35,287 nt of DNA from Streptococcus sp. (GCA_003521145.1 DOTL01000037.1:810-36096); one strand, 5' to 3'; shown: positions 7,792 to 17,361, counted from the first letter of the stretch. Made by a program: numbers and translations. The notes: generated by a model from the sequence alone, not told the origin.

Positions 7792-10700
7792 AGCTTTTTT
7801 AAGTCCAACAGAGATTAAGGAACGCATTGCCCAAGAAGCAGCTTCTGATAAGGAACGCAAGTTAACACCTGAGCAGATTGAGGCCATTTACAGTAATGGT
7901 AGCAATATTCTTGTATCAGCTTCGGCCGGATCAGGAAAAACCTTTGTCATGGTCGAGCGTATCCTTGATATGATTGGACGTGGTGTTGGTATTGACCAAC
8001 TCTTTATCTCAACCTTTACGGTAAAGGCTGCAGGTGAGTTAAAAGAGCGTCTGGAAAAGCGTCTGACAGAGCAGTTGGGAAAAGTTGAGACGGATGAAGA
8101 GCGTGCCTTTCTTTCAGACCAGATTGCCAAGATTGGGACGGCTGATATTGGAACCATGGATGCCTTTACTCAGAAATTGGTCAATCAGTATGGCTATCTC
8201 TTGGGTGTGTCACCTATTTTTCGTATCATGACAGACCCTGCTGAGCAAACGTTTATGAAAAATGAGGTTTATGCCGATCTTTTCAACGATTACATGCAGG
8301 GAAAGGATGCTCAATTTTTTCAAAAATTGGTCCGCAATTTCGCTGGAAATGGTAAGACTAGTAAGGCCTTCCGTGATCTAGTTTACGATGTCTATAACTT
8401 TTCTCAGGCTACTGCAGGTCCTGAAAAATGGCTGCGTCAAAATCTCTTGAAAGGGCAGACGGATGCCAAGCCAGAACAAGCTAAAGCAGAGCTTTTAGAC
8501 GGCCTTAAAGATGGCTTTTTGGCTGATTTCCTAGCTTTCCTCAGAGACCATATAGGCCTAGCTCAGCGTGAATTTGCCAAGGCCAAGTATCTGAATAATG
8601 TGTCAGATGCCATTATCCTTCTTGAGGGAGCCTTGGACAATGACCAAACCGATATGGAGGACTTGCTCAAACAACTCTTGACTCTGTCAGGAGGGACTGG
8701 CTTGACAAATATGACCCGTCCTAAAGACGAGGAACTCAAGGCCTACAAGGAAACTTACAACAAGACCAAAAATGAGTTTGTGGCCCAGTTGCGAGAGATT
8801 GATACCCAACTAACGGTCCTCAAGGTTTTGACCAAGCATAATGATGACATCCTACCTCTGTTAGAGCTGCTTCAGGCCTTTGTGCTTGATTTTTCAGACC
8901 AGTATTTACAAGCCAAGGTTCAGGAAAATGCCTTTGAATTCTCAGACATTGCCCATTTTGCCATCCGTATTTTGGAGGAAAATCCGGAGGTGGCAGCCAG
9001 CTATCGTGACCGTTACCATGAAGTAATGGTAGACGAGTATCAGGACAATAGTCATACCCAAGAACGCATGTTGGAGCTCCTCTCTACCGGCCACAACCGA
9101 TTCATGGTAGGAGATATCAAGCAATCCATCTATCGTTTCCGTCAGGCGGACCCTCAGATTTTTAATGGCAAGTTCCAGCTCTTCCTTGAAAATCCAGATG
9201 CAGGTAAGCTGATTCTCCTTAAAGAGAACTTCCGTAGCCAATCTGAGGTTCTTGATGCAACTAATGGTGTTTTCAGCCACCTCATGGATCAGGAAATCGG
9301 GGACATCCTCTATGACAAGACTCATATGCTGGTAGCGGGTAGCGATAAGCAAAAAGAACCCCATCCTGAAAACGAGACTGAGGTTCTGATTTACAATAGT
9401 GATGAAGCAAGTGTGACTCCTGACGAGGAAGGTGCTGATCAACCTATTAGTAGCGGCGAGATTTCCTTGGTTATCAAAGAAATCATCAAACTTCATGAGC
9501 AAGGTGTACGTTTTGAGGACATTACCCTCCTAGCACCAACTCGAAACACCTATCTGGACTTGATGGCAAGCTTTGAGGAGCACGGAATTCCTTTGGTTCC
9601 TGACGAGTACAAGTCAAGCTACCTAGAGTCACTAGAAGTTATGATTATGTTGGATACCCTTCGTGCCATCAATAATCCTCTTAATGACTACGCCTTGGTT
9701 GCCCTCCTTCGTTCACCGATGTTTAACTTCAACGAGGATGACCTAGCTCGTATCGCTGTTCAGTCTGATAAGGGGCAATTCTATGACAAGCTTCTTGCAA
9801 TTCATACTCAAACAGGGCTTCATCCGGAAGTTGTCACCAAAGGACTTGTTACCAAGTTGACTCTTTTCACTGAGACACTGGTAGATTGGCGTGATTACAG
9901 TAAGTGGCACTCGCTCTATGACCTCATCTGGAAGATTTACGACGATCGCTTCTATTATGATTATGTTGGCAGTCTTCCACGAGCTGAGCAACGCCAGGCC
10001 AATCTCTATGCCCTTGCTTTGCGTGCCAATGCCTATGAAAAGAATGGTTTTAAGGGACTTTCTCGTTTTATTGGTATGATTGATAAGATCATTTCTAGCG
10101 GTAACGACCTAGAGGAAGTGACAGACTTAGTTTCTAAAAATGCCGTTAGCCTCATGACCATTCACAAGTCCAAGGGGCTAGAATTCAAGTATGTTTTTGT
10201 CTTGCAGATGAATCGCAAGTTCATTGGTCACAGTAGGGATGGACTGAGTGGTAAGTATATTATTAACCGTGAGAAGGGGATTGGTATTAAGTACCTAGCT
10301 GACCTTAAAGACCAGATAAACACCAATTTGCCCAAGTTAAATGTGGTTCTAGAGACCTTAACCTTCCAGGAAAATCGTAAGGAAGAGCGTCGAGCAAGTA
10401 TCTCAGAAGAGATGCGTCTGCTCTATGTTGCAATGACACGTGCAGAGAAAAAACTCTACCTGGTTGGTAAGGGCAGTAAGGAAAAATTAACCCAGCAATT
10501 TGGCACGGATGTCGAAAATAATCGCCTACCAGTAGATCTACGTGACCAAGTCGCTACTTATCAGGATTGGGTTATGGCTTTGGATACCGCCTTTATGAGA
10601 AAGGATCTCAGGTTTACTGTTCGCTTTGTTGAGGCTGAGGAGTTAACTCCAGAGGCTATTGGTCAGGTTAAAGTTCAAGCGGCAGTAAATGCTGATGATC

Positions 10701-11434
10701 TATCTAACAATCGTCAGACGGAAGACATTAAGCGTGCCCTAACTGTCTTAGAAAGTGTTGAAAAACTCAACCAGCTTTATGCACCAGCGATTGACCTGCC
10801 ATCTGTGCGTACGCCGAGCCAGCTCAAAGCCTTCTACGAACCTGTCATGGATACCGAAGGGGTGAATATTATAGACAAGAAAGAGGAGGTGCAACCTCTT
10901 GAGACATCCACTAGCTTTGAGATTCCAGATTTTGGGCAAAAAACGAAGGTCACTGGAGCTGCAGTTGGTTCAGCCACCCATGAACTCATGCAACGTTTGA
11001 TTCTTTCTGACAAGGTGACCCTCCAAGATCTAACACAGGCCTTGAGTCGGGTATCCGCAGATGATCAAGTCAAGGTGCGTGTGCAGTTAGAAAAGCTACT
11101 AGGCTTTTTTGACACCGAACTTGGGAAGCTCATTCTAGCTAACCGTGATAAGTTGTGTCGCGAAGCGCCATTTGCTATGTTGGCAGAAGACCCGGCTAGT
11201 AAAGAAGACTTTGTCGTCCGTGGTATCATCGATGGCTATCTTCTTCTTGAAGACCGTATTGTCTTCTTTGACTATAAGACAGACCGCTTCACTCAACCTG
11301 GTGAGCTTAAGGAACGCTACAAAGGGCAAATGAGCCTCTATGCTAAAGCACTCAGCCAAGCCTATCAAATAGATAAGATTAATAAATACCTTATTCTCCT
11401 AGGTGGAAAAGACTTGGAAGTCGTAGAAGTATAA
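7781..11434 (+). CDS. rexA: ATP-dependent helicase/exonuclease subunit RexA (AddA-type)
   Basis: 1217 residues, a UvrD-type superfamily 1 helicase fused to a RecB-type nuclease. Motifs in order: LTPEQIEAIYSNGSNILVSA leading into Walker A ASAGSGKT (about residues 47-55), VDEYQDNSHTQ (Walker B, about 417-427), GDIKQSIYRFRQADP, SLMTIHKSKGLEF (motif V region), LLYVAMTRAEKKLY (motif VI region), and at the C-terminus RGIIDGYLL with VFFDYKTD, the nuclease active site. It partners RexB in break repair and degradation of foreign linear DNA. The start ATG lies inside rexB, with AGGAGG at 7769-7774. Terminators follow at 11445 and 11492. Confidence 0.96.
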   Translation: MLTKAFLSPTEIKERIAQEAASDKERKLTPEQIEAIYSNGSNILVSASAGSGKTFVMVERILDMIGRGVGIDQLFISTFTVKAAGELKERLEKRLTEQLGKVETDEERAFLSDQIAKIGTADIGTMDAFTQKLVNQYGYLLGVSPIFRIMTDPAEQTFMKNEVYADLFNDYMQGKDAQFFQKLVRNFAGNGKTSKAFRDLVYDVYNFSQATAGPEKWLRQNLLKGQTDAKPEQAKAELLDGLKDGFLADFLAFLRDHIGLAQREFAKAKYLNNVSDAIILLEGALDNDQTDMEDLLKQLLTLSGGTGLTNMTRPKDEELKAYKETYNKTKNEFVAQLREIDTQLTVLKVLTKHNDDILPLLELLQAFVLDFSDQYLQAKVQENAFEFSDIAHFAIRILEENPEVAASYRDRYHEVMVDEYQDNSHTQERMLELLSTGHNRFMVGDIKQSIYRFRQADPQIFNGKFQLFLENPDAGKLILLKENFRSQSEVLDATNGVFSHLMDQEIGDILYDKTHMLVAGSDKQKEPHPENETEVLIYNSDEASVTPDEEGADQPISSGEISLVIKEIIKLHEQGVRFEDITLLAPTRNTYLDLMASFEEHGIPLVPDEYKSSYLESLEVMIMLDTLRAINNPLNDYALVALLRSPMFNFNEDDLARIAVQSDKGQFYDKLLAIHTQTGLHPEVVTKGLVTKLTLFTETLVDWRDYSKWHSLYDLIWKIYDDRFYYDYVGSLPRAEQRQANLYALALRANAYEKNGFKGLSRFIGMIDKIISSGNDLEEVTDLVSKNAVSLMTIHKSKGLEFKYVFVLQMNRKFIGHSRDGLSGKYIINREKGIGIKYLADLKDQINTNLPKLNVVLETLTFQENRKEERRASISEEMRLLYVAMTRAEKKLYLVGKGSKEKLTQQFGTDVENNRLPVDLRDQVATYQDWVMALDTAFMRKDLRFTVRFVEAEELTPEAIGQVKVQAAVNADDLSNNRQTEDIKRALTVLESVEKLNQLYAPAIDLPSVRTPSQLKAFYEPVMDTEGVNIIDKKEEVQPLETSTSFEIPDFGQKTKVTGAAVGSATHELMQRLILSDKVTLQDLTQALSRVSADDQVKVRVQLEKLLGFFDTELGKLILANRDKLCREAPFAMLAEDPASKEDFVVRGIIDGYLLLEDRIVFFDYKTDRFTQPGELKERYKGQMSLYAKALSQAYQIDKINKYLILLGGKDLEVVEV

Positions 11435-11444
11435 GCTATAACAT

Positions 11445-11476
11445 AACCATTCTTTCATAGTGAAAGGGTGGTTTTT
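11445..11476 (+). terminator. Terminator of rexBA
   Basis: AACCATTCTTTCA, loop TAG, TGAAAGGGTGGTT, then a T-run. It begins 11 bases after the rexA stop. Confidence 0.85.
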
Positions 11477-11491
11477 TGTCTTAATCCCACC

Positions 11492-11524
11492 AAAAAAGAC
11501 CGGTGTGTATACACCAGTCTTTTC
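11492..11524. terminator. Second hairpin, possibly bidirectional terminator
   Basis: AAAAGAC-c-GGTGT, loop GTAT, ACACC-a-GTCTTTT. A/T runs on both sides allow it to work in both directions, so it could back up the rexA terminator and also stop transcripts coming from the opposite strand. Confidence 0.65.
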
Positions 11525-11784
11525 TGATAGATTTCCATCAGTATTGTAAGTTCGTTAAAATATTAGAGGATGGAAATAGTTATGAAAAAAAGTATCTTGT
11601 AGGTTGCTTAGGCCTACAAGGGCTATTATAATAAACTCATCTCAGTCTAAACAAGGTTAGAAAAATTAGAATTAAACCCCATAAACATTACTAGTTTTTA
11701 ATAGTTAGAATCTATTACGACAATAAAAACAGACAAAAACCACCAGCGTTAGACTGACAGTATTTGTTTATTTTAATCCTAATA
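11525..11784. other. Intergenic stretch without a gene
   Basis: AT-rich sequence between the rexA terminators and the DUF554 pseudogene. The only structure I see is a perfect 8-bp hairpin, CTTGTAGG (11596-11603) with CCTACAAG (11613-11620), just after a six-codon start-to-stop frame (MKKSIL) at about 11582. No ribosome binding site or longer frame was found, and no promoter is convincing. Confidence 0.5.
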
Positions 11785-12512
11785 TCAACTAATCAAAGGA
11801 AGCACCCAATTGACCCAGGCCCAGGAAATAGGCATAACCAGAATCATGGCTGGAATCTATCTGCTGTTGGGAATTGACGCAGTTTCATAATACGAAAACC
11901 GATCGCAATCATGAGGAAGCCCCCCGCAAGTCTTAAAGTCTCCAATCATAGCTTTTATTGTTAGAGGGAGAATGAAACCAGCACTCACAAAGAGGAGGAA
12001 GAAAACGATAAATTGTGGAATGGCAATCATGGAGACGATGTAGCCTAGGCTACAAGAGAAAATCATGGCTGTAAAGAAATCTAGGATAGATTTGGAAATC
12101 AAGATGGAAGCATCGCCTGTCATACCAGACTCAAGACTCCCGTAAATTCCTGTTCCACTCGCACAAAAGAGGACGATTACTGTCAAGAGTTGCGCATAAA
12201 ACTCATCGTGGGCTAATCCCGTTTGCTTGGTGTAATCTTAGACAAGCCTTTTTCCATAAGCCCAGCTCCCTTGTTGATGAGGTCTCCAAACTTTAGAGCC
12301 AGTCCAATGATGGTACCGATAACTACCGCAAAGATAACAGCAGGCATGTTAACCATATTCATAATAGTGCTAATCCCTATAACCATAGAGGATAGACCGA
12401 AGATAAGGTTAAGATTTTCCTTAAAATCGTCTCTGAGAAAGTCCCCGAAGAAACCTCCAGTAATTCCTCCTAAGATAATAGATAGCGAGTTGATGATAAT
12501 TCCAGTTGGCAT
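11785..12512 (-). pseudogene. DUF554 membrane protein gene broken by three frameshifts
   Basis: DUF554 proteins are about 230-residue integral membrane proteins (YdfK/YqgA type) of unknown function. The start is intact: GGAGG before ATG 12512, product MPTGIIINSLSIILGGITGG. The frame breaks at about 12236-12243; restoring one base gives DYTKQTGLAHDEFYAQLLTV in the next frame. It breaks again in a run of six C (six G on the coding strand) at 11920-11925, where five would give CGGFLMIAIGFRIMKL. A third break at about 11856-11862 is needed to reach IPAMILVMPISWAWVNWV and the stop at 11787-11785. The rebuilt protein of about 242 residues is normal in length, so decay is recent. Three separate indels make sequencing error an unlikely sole cause. 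Confidence 0.85.
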
Positions 12513-12603
12513 CAGTGATTTTCCTCCTATTTATTCTAATTACTATAAGTTTGGCATTATCAAAGACCGAATGAAAAATTGTCTCGTATTTTCAAACGTT
12601 TTC

Positions 12604-12632
12604 TTGAAATTGTACCTTTGAAATGATACAAT
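12604..12632 (+). promoter_or_regulatory. Promoter of the ABC transporter operon
   Basis: TTGAAA (12604-12609), 17-base spacer, TACAAT (12627-12632). About 150 bases of leader follow before the ATG at 12787. The leader contains small hairpins (for example CTATC-GTTA-GATAG near 12754-12767) but nothing I recognise as a riboswitch. Confidence 0.6.
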
Positions 12633-12786
12633 AAATGCGAAGGTAAGGAAATAGCCTTATCTAAATCTATTGCCAGTGTTCTTAGAGTATTGTTCATAAA
12701 AAACAAGGAAATAACTCTAAATTACATTCTAATATAAAGTGTAAAATGAGACTATCGTTAGATAGCTTCTCAAGAAAGGATAAAAG

Positions 12787-13518
12787 ATGATTCGTTTTGA
12801 ACATGTAACGAAACGTTATGAAAATAAGGATGCTCTCTCAGATCTTAATCTCGAGATTCGAGATGGTGAAATCTTTGGTTTGATTGGTCACAATGGAGCT
12901 GGTAAAACTACGACTATTTCCATTTTGACGTCTATTATTGAAGCCAGTTACGGAGAAGTTTACGTCGATGATATGGCCCTCAGCCAGCATCGTGATGCTA
13001 TTAAGAAGAAAATAGCATATGTGCCAGATTCACCAGACTTATTCTTAAATTTAACTGCTAATGACTATTGGTACTTTTTGACACGTATCTATGATTTGGA
13101 AGCTAGTCAGGTTGAGGAACGTTTGACCGATCTCATGGCTACCTTTGACTTGACTGAAAATCGCTATAACCTCATTTCATCCTTCTCTCACGGTATGCGT
13201 CAGAAGGTTGTTGTTATCGGTGCTCTTCTGGTTAATCCACATATTTGGGTTTTGGATGAGCCCTTGACTGGTCTGGACCCACAGGCATCTTATGATTTGA
13301 AAGAAGCCATGCGTAACCATGCTAAGGAGGGCAATAGTGTGCTCTTCTCAACCCACGTTCTAAGTGTAGCTGAGCAGCTCTGTGATCGCATCGGAATTTT
13401 GAAGAAAGGAAAACTCATCTTCCAAGGGTCTCTAGCTGAACTTAAGTATCAGTACCCTGACAAGGATTTGGAAACCATTTATCTAGAAATGGCTGGACGT
13501 AAGGTCGAGGAGGTGTAG
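12787..13518 (+). CDS. ABC transporter ATP-binding protein
   Basis: 243 residues, a single nucleotide-binding domain. Walker A is GHNGAGKTT (about 36-44), the signature is SFSHGMRQK (about 135-143), Walker B is IWVLDEPLTGLDP (about 155-168), and the switch histidine lies in LFSTHVLSVAEQ. The sequence resembles the ATPases of two-component export systems (YtrB/EcsA-like). It is followed after two bases by a large membrane protein that is surely its partner. The substrate cannot be told from sequence. Ribosome binding site AAAGGA about 6 bases upstream. Confidence 0.92.
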   Translation: MIRFEHVTKRYENKDALSDLNLEIRDGEIFGLIGHNGAGKTTTISILTSIIEASYGEVYVDDMALSQHRDAIKKKIAYVPDSPDLFLNLTANDYWYFLTRIYDLEASQVEERLTDLMATFDLTENRYNLISSFSHGMRQKVVVIGALLVNPHIWVLDEPLTGLDPQASYDLKEAMRNHAKEGNSVLFSTHVLSVAEQLCDRIGILKKGKLIFQGSLAELKYQYPDKDLETIYLEMAGRKVEEV

Positions 13519-13520
13519 TC

Positions 13521-15110
13521 ATGAACTGGAATCATGTTTGGGAGCTTTTTAAAATCAATCTCCTCTATGCGAATCCTCAAGCAGTTACAAGCCTACAGAA
13601 ACGTCAGGAGAAAAAGAAGAAAGCTAATTTCTCCATCGTTAATGCCATGCTTAGGCAGCAACTCTTGATTTTGATTATTTTTACGATTATCTATAGCTAT
13701 CTTTTTATAGGTGTTGATTATAAGGCTAACCCTGGTGTTCTAACCCTATATCTCTTGACATTTTCAGTTATGGGACTTCTCCAGACCTTTACGGCTCTCT
13801 ATAGTACCTTTTATGATAGTAAAGATAGCAAGGTCTATCTACCTCTTCCCTTAAAGCCATCAGAAGTCTTTTTGGCCAAGACCTTGTCAGGTTCTATGGT
13901 TGGGATGACCTTCATGGTACCTATCCTTAGTCTTCTCATTCTAGCTTACTGGCAATTTATTGGCCCACTGGGGATAGTCGTGGGGCTTCTATCCTTTATC
14001 GTTTCTCTCTTTATCAATCTCGTTTTTTCAGTGATTCTGTCTAATAGTATTGGAACGCTGATTGTTCGCAGTTCTCGTCAAAAGCTCTATTCGACTATTT
14101 TGATGACCCTGTCAACCCTATTGATTATGTTCCCTATCATGATGGTTGGTTTTCTTAATGGTTATGTTAAGGGTGCTGGACATATCGATTTTCCTTTATT
14201 GCCTTATCTAAGAGGTTACTATGATGTGGTAGCTGCTCCTCTATCTCCGGAGGCTCTACTAAATTTTTATCTTCCTCTTATCTTAGTGCTTATCTTGGGC
14301 TTTTGGTTTTATAAGGTTAGAATGCCTCGTTATTTCCACGAAGCCATTTATAACAAAAAGGCTAGAAAGACTCAGGTAAAAGTTGTTACTCGAAGTCAAA
14401 GACAGGTCTTGGTTCGCCATCATTTATCTACTTTGGGAAACTCAACTCTCATTATCAATACCTATGTGGTACCAGTATTATATATGATCATGATGGGTGG
14501 AGGTGCGTTCTTTTTGAAAGATTTAGGTCCAGACTATTTCGGACTCCTGCTTTTAGTCGGAATTGCCTTTGGTTTCTTTTCAGCGCAATCAACAAGTTTT
14601 CTTGGGGTGGCAACTTCCTTAGAGGGAACAAACTTTGACTTTATCCGTAGCCTGCCAATCAATACGGGTGACTATCTTCGTCAAAAGTTTTGGATTTTCT
14701 ATGGCTTGCAAGTCGGTGTATCCCTCTTACTAGGAGGACTTGGTCTAATATTCCTTGCACATCTCCATCCTATTTTGGTGGCAAGTTTCGCTCTTGGTTT
14801 TCTCGTAACAACCTATCTTGTAGGTGGCTATTTCTTTGAACGTGACCTTAAATTATTGGAAGTGAATTGGCAAGAAGTCACCCAGCTCTTCAATCGGGGC
14901 GGCGGACAGTGGCTTTATATGGGGATTTTTATCCTTACAATTTTCATCGCTGCCTTGCTAGGAGGTATTGTCTTCTTTGCAAGTAAGTTCTGGATTGCCC
15001 TAGTAGTCAACGCTATAGTATCTGGGCTTATAGCTTTAATTGCCCTAATCGTTTATCTCTTTGTTGATCGCAGACGTTGGAAACGTATTAGAGCCATGTT
15101 TTTTGCCTAG
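13521..15110 (+). CDS. ABC transporter permease (12-TM type)
   Basis: 529 residues with about a dozen hydrophobic segments spread over the whole length (for example LLILIIFTIIYSYLFI near 50, LLLVGIAFGFFSAQ near 345, IFILTIFIAALLGGIVFFA near 475) and a basic C-terminal tail RRRWKRIRAMFFA. The long permease paired with a single short ATPase indicates an exporter with two identical ATPases. The gene starts two bases after the ATPase stop, with GGAGGTG just upstream, so the genes are co-translated. Function unknown; such pairs export lipids, peptides or antibiotics in related bacteria. Confidence 0.88.
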   Translation: MNWNHVWELFKINLLYANPQAVTSLQKRQEKKKKANFSIVNAMLRQQLLILIIFTIIYSYLFIGVDYKANPGVLTLYLLTFSVMGLLQTFTALYSTFYDSKDSKVYLPLPLKPSEVFLAKTLSGSMVGMTFMVPILSLLILAYWQFIGPLGIVVGLLSFIVSLFINLVFSVILSNSIGTLIVRSSRQKLYSTILMTLSTLLIMFPIMMVGFLNGYVKGAGHIDFPLLPYLRGYYDVVAAPLSPEALLNFYLPLILVLILGFWFYKVRMPRYFHEAIYNKKARKTQVKVVTRSQRQVLVRHHLSTLGNSTLIINTYVVPVLYMIMMGGGAFFLKDLGPDYFGLLLLVGIAFGFFSAQSTSFLGVATSLEGTNFDFIRSLPINTGDYLRQKFWIFYGLQVGVSLLLGGLGLIFLAHLHPILVASFALGFLVTTYLVGGYFFERDLKLLEVNWQEVTQLFNRGGGQWLYMGIFILTIFIAALLGGIVFFASKFWIALVVNAIVSGLIALIALIVYLFVDRRRWKRIRAMFFA

Positions 15111-15122
15111 AACAAACTGTTT

Positions 15123-15155
15123 AAAGAGTCTCTCCGATTGGAGGGATTCTTTTTT
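15123..15155 (+). terminator. Terminator of the ABC operon
   Basis: AAGAGTCTCTCC, loop GATT, GGAGGGATTCTT with following T-run (one mismatch or wobble in the stem). Confidence 0.85.
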
Positions 15156-15193
15156 ACTGAAAATCCTTAATATGTAAACCTATGCATTATATA

Positions 15194-15222
15194 TGTTAAA
15201 ATACCTGAATTTAGTGTATAAT
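15194..15222 (+). promoter_or_regulatory. proB promoter region with -10 seven bases before the ATG
   Basis: TATAAT at 15217-15222 is followed by exactly seven bases and then the proB ATG. Transcription from it would begin at or next to the start codon. A second candidate, the extended -10 TG-T-TAAAAT at 15194-15202, would give a leader of about 20 bases. There is no Shine-Dalgarno sequence in either case. Confidence 0.55.
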
Positions 15223-15229
15223 CATAAAC

Positions 15230-16033
15230 ATGAAACGAAATTTTGACTCAGTAAAACGTCTGGTTATCAAAATCGGGACTAGTTCTCTGGTTTTACCATC
15301 AGGGAAAATTAATCTTGAAAAAATCGATCAATTAGCTTTTGTCATTTCTAGCCTGCATAATAAAGGGATTGAGGTTGTCCTCGTATCCTCTGGTGCCATG
15401 GGATTTGGTCTTAATGTTCTAGATCTTGAGAAGCGTCCAGCAGAGGTAGGTAAGCAACAGGCTGTCTCAAGTGTAGGGCAGGTGGCCATGATGAGCCTTT
15501 ATTCTCAAGTCTTTTCACATTACCAAACCAAGGTATCTCAGCTTCTTTTGACCCGTGATGTGGTCGAGTACCCCGAGAGTTTGGCCAATGCCATCAATGC
15601 CTTCGAAAGCCTCTTTGAGCTTGGGGTTGTCCCAGTTGTTAATGAAAATGACGCTGTTAGCGTAGATGAAATGGATCATGCAACTAAGTTTGGGGACAAC
15701 GACCGCTTATCTGCTATCGTTGCTAAGATTGTAGGTGCTGACCTACTCATCATGCTGTCAGATATTGATGGGCTCTTTGATAAGAACCCAAATGTCTATG
15801 AGGATGCGACACTTCGTAGCTATGTTCCAGAGATTACCGAGGAAATTCTGGCCTCAGCTGGTGGTGCCGGTAGTAAATTCGGTACGGGTGGTATGATGAG
15901 TAAGATTAAATCTTCCCAGATGGTTTTTGAAAATCATAGCCAAATGGTTTTGATGAATGGTGATAATCCACGTGACATCCTTCGTGTCTTAGAAGGAGCC
16001 AAAATTGGTACACTCTTTAAACAGGAGGACTAA
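15230..16033 (+). CDS. proB: Glutamate 5-kinase
   Basis: 267 residues. It phosphorylates glutamate to glutamyl-5-phosphate, the first step of proline synthesis. The amino-acid-kinase fold is shown by RLVIKIGTSSLV near the N-terminus, VLVSSGAMGFG (about 50-60), VVNENDAVSVDE (about 137-148), FGDNDRLSAIVA (about 154-165) and FGTGGMMSKIKSS (about 217-229). It lacks the C-terminal PUA domain of longer ProB proteins, the usual short form in streptococci. Followed directly by proA; no proC is in the window. The start lacks a ribosome binding site, but conserved sequence begins right after MKRNF and no upstream start exists in frame. Confidence 0.96.
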   Translation: MKRNFDSVKRLVIKIGTSSLVLPSGKINLEKIDQLAFVISSLHNKGIEVVLVSSGAMGFGLNVLDLEKRPAEVGKQQAVSSVGQVAMMSLYSQVFSHYQTKVSQLLLTRDVVEYPESLANAINAFESLFELGVVPVVNENDAVSVDEMDHATKFGDNDRLSAIVAKIVGADLLIMLSDIDGLFDKNPNVYEDATLRSYVPEITEEILASAGGAGSKFGTGGMMSKIKSSQMVFENHSQMVLMNGDNPRDILRVLEGAKIGTLFKQED

Positions 16034-16034
16034 G

Positions 16035-17285
16035 ATGACATATATCGATACACTAGGCCAACAGGCCAAGGTGGCAGGTCGTCAGATTGCTAAATTATCA
16101 ACAGCAGCTAAAAACGACCTTCTAAATCAGGTAGCTAAAGCTCTAGTAGCTGAGAGCGCTTATATTATCACTGAAAATGCTAAGGATATGGGCAAAGCCA
16201 AGGAAAATGGTGTTTCAGAGATTATGCAAGACCGCTTGCTCTTAACGGAAGACCGTATCGTAGGGATTGCTGAGGGTGTCCGTCAGGTGGCAGATCTTCA
16301 GGACCCAATCGGTCAAGTGGTTCGTGGCTATACGAATCTGGATGGACTCAAAATCGTTCAAAAACGTGTTCCTATTGGTGTTATCGCTATGATTTTTGAG
16401 AGCCGTCCCAATGTCTCAATCGATGCCTTTAGCCTTGCCTTTAAAACCAATAATGCTATCATTATCCGAGGAGGACGTGATGCCATCAATTCCAACAAGG
16501 CCTTGGTTACAGTAGTCCGTAAGGCTTTGGAAAATGCAGGTATCACAGCAGATGCTGTTCAGCTGGTTGAAGATACCTCTCATGAGGTAGGAGAGGAACT
16601 TATGGCGGCGACTAAGTATGTAGACTTGCTCATCCCTCGTGGTGGAGCACGTCTCATCCAAACGGTTAAAGAAAAAGCCAAGGTTCCTGTCATCGAAACG
16701 GGTGTTGGTAACTGTCATATTTATGTGGATAAATATGCCAACTTAGATATGGCGACACAGATTGTCATTAATGCCAAAACACAGCGACCAAGCGTTTGTA
16801 ATGCTGCAGAATCTCTCGTTGTTCATGCTGATATTGCGGAAGACTTCTTGCCTAACTTGGAAAAAGCTATTTCAAAAGTACAAGCTGTTGAGTTCCGTGC
16901 GGATGAAACGGCTTTGAAACTTGTGGAGAAAGTTGTACCCGCTTCACCAGAAGATTTTGCGACAGAGTTTCTTGACTATATCTTGTCTGTTAAAGTGGTA
17001 GACAGCCTTGATGAGGCCATTGATTGGATTAATACTTACACGACATCGCATTCAGAGGCTATTGTGACTCAGGATATCAGTCGTGCTGAGCAATTCCAAG
17101 ACGACGTAGACGCTGCGGCTGTCTATGTTAATGCCTCAACCCGCTTCACTGATGGTTTCGTCTTTGGATTGGGTGCCGAAATCGGAATCTCAACCCAAAA
17201 AATGCACGCCCGTGGTCCAATGGGACTTGAGGCCCTAACCTCAACCAAGTTCTATATTAATGGCCAAGGTCAAATTAGAGAATAG
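16035..17285 (+). CDS. proA: Glutamate-5-semialdehyde dehydrogenase (gamma-glutamyl phosphate reductase)
   Basis: 416 residues. It reduces glutamyl-5-phosphate to glutamate-5-semialdehyde with NADPH, the second step of proline synthesis. It belongs to the aldehyde dehydrogenase superfamily; the catalytic cysteine is in QRPSVCNAAESLV (about residue 254), and IFESRPNVSIDAF and the C-terminal GPMGLEALTSTKFYINGQG are typical. I chose ATG 16035 over the in-frame start at 16005 because AGGAGG sits at 16023-16028 and the family begins with a short MTYID-type N-terminus. It starts one base after the proB stop, so the two are coupled. Confidence 0.96.
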   Translation: MTYIDTLGQQAKVAGRQIAKLSTAAKNDLLNQVAKALVAESAYIITENAKDMGKAKENGVSEIMQDRLLLTEDRIVGIAEGVRQVADLQDPIGQVVRGYTNLDGLKIVQKRVPIGVIAMIFESRPNVSIDAFSLAFKTNNAIIIRGGRDAINSNKALVTVVRKALENAGITADAVQLVEDTSHEVGEELMAATKYVDLLIPRGGARLIQTVKEKAKVPVIETGVGNCHIYVDKYANLDMATQIVINAKTQRPSVCNAAESLVVHADIAEDFLPNLEKAISKVQAVEFRADETALKLVEKVVPASPEDFATEFLDYILSVKVVDSLDEAIDWINTYTTSHSEAIVTQDISRAEQFQDDVDAAAVYVNASTRFTDGFVFGLGAEIGISTQKMHARGPMGLEALTSTKFYINGQGQIRE

Positions 17286-17320
17286 ACCCAAAAGCTCCTC
17301 ATGGGGCTTTTGGGTCTATT
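17283..17320 (+). terminator. Terminator of proBA
   Basis: TAGACCCAAAAGC, inner CC-TCAT-GG, GCTTTTGGGTCTA: an almost perfect long hairpin with few T after it. It overlaps the proA stop codon and reads equally well on both strands. Confidence 0.85.
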
Positions 17321-17336
17321 TGCTAGAGTATAAAGC

Positions 17337-17361
17337 TTTTGCTATCCTGGGGATATCAAAA
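17337..17361. promoter_or_regulatory. Hairpin just before the DUF805 ribosome binding site
   Basis: TTTTGCTATCC, loop TGG, GGATATCAAAA pairs at 10 of 11 positions and ends two to three bases before GAGG (17364-17367). No T-run follows in the gene direction. It may be a leader structure or an operator. Confidence 0.4.

Noticed and set aside
8942..9502. 186-codon open frame on the minus strand inside rexA
   Set aside because: It lies wholly within the helicase domain of rexA, has no plausible ribosome binding site or family resemblance, and follows from the codon pattern of the real gene.
12223..12621. 132-codon plus-strand frame opposite the DUF554 gene
   Set aside because: It is the complement of membrane-protein codons of the DUF554 reading; no ribosome binding site at its start.
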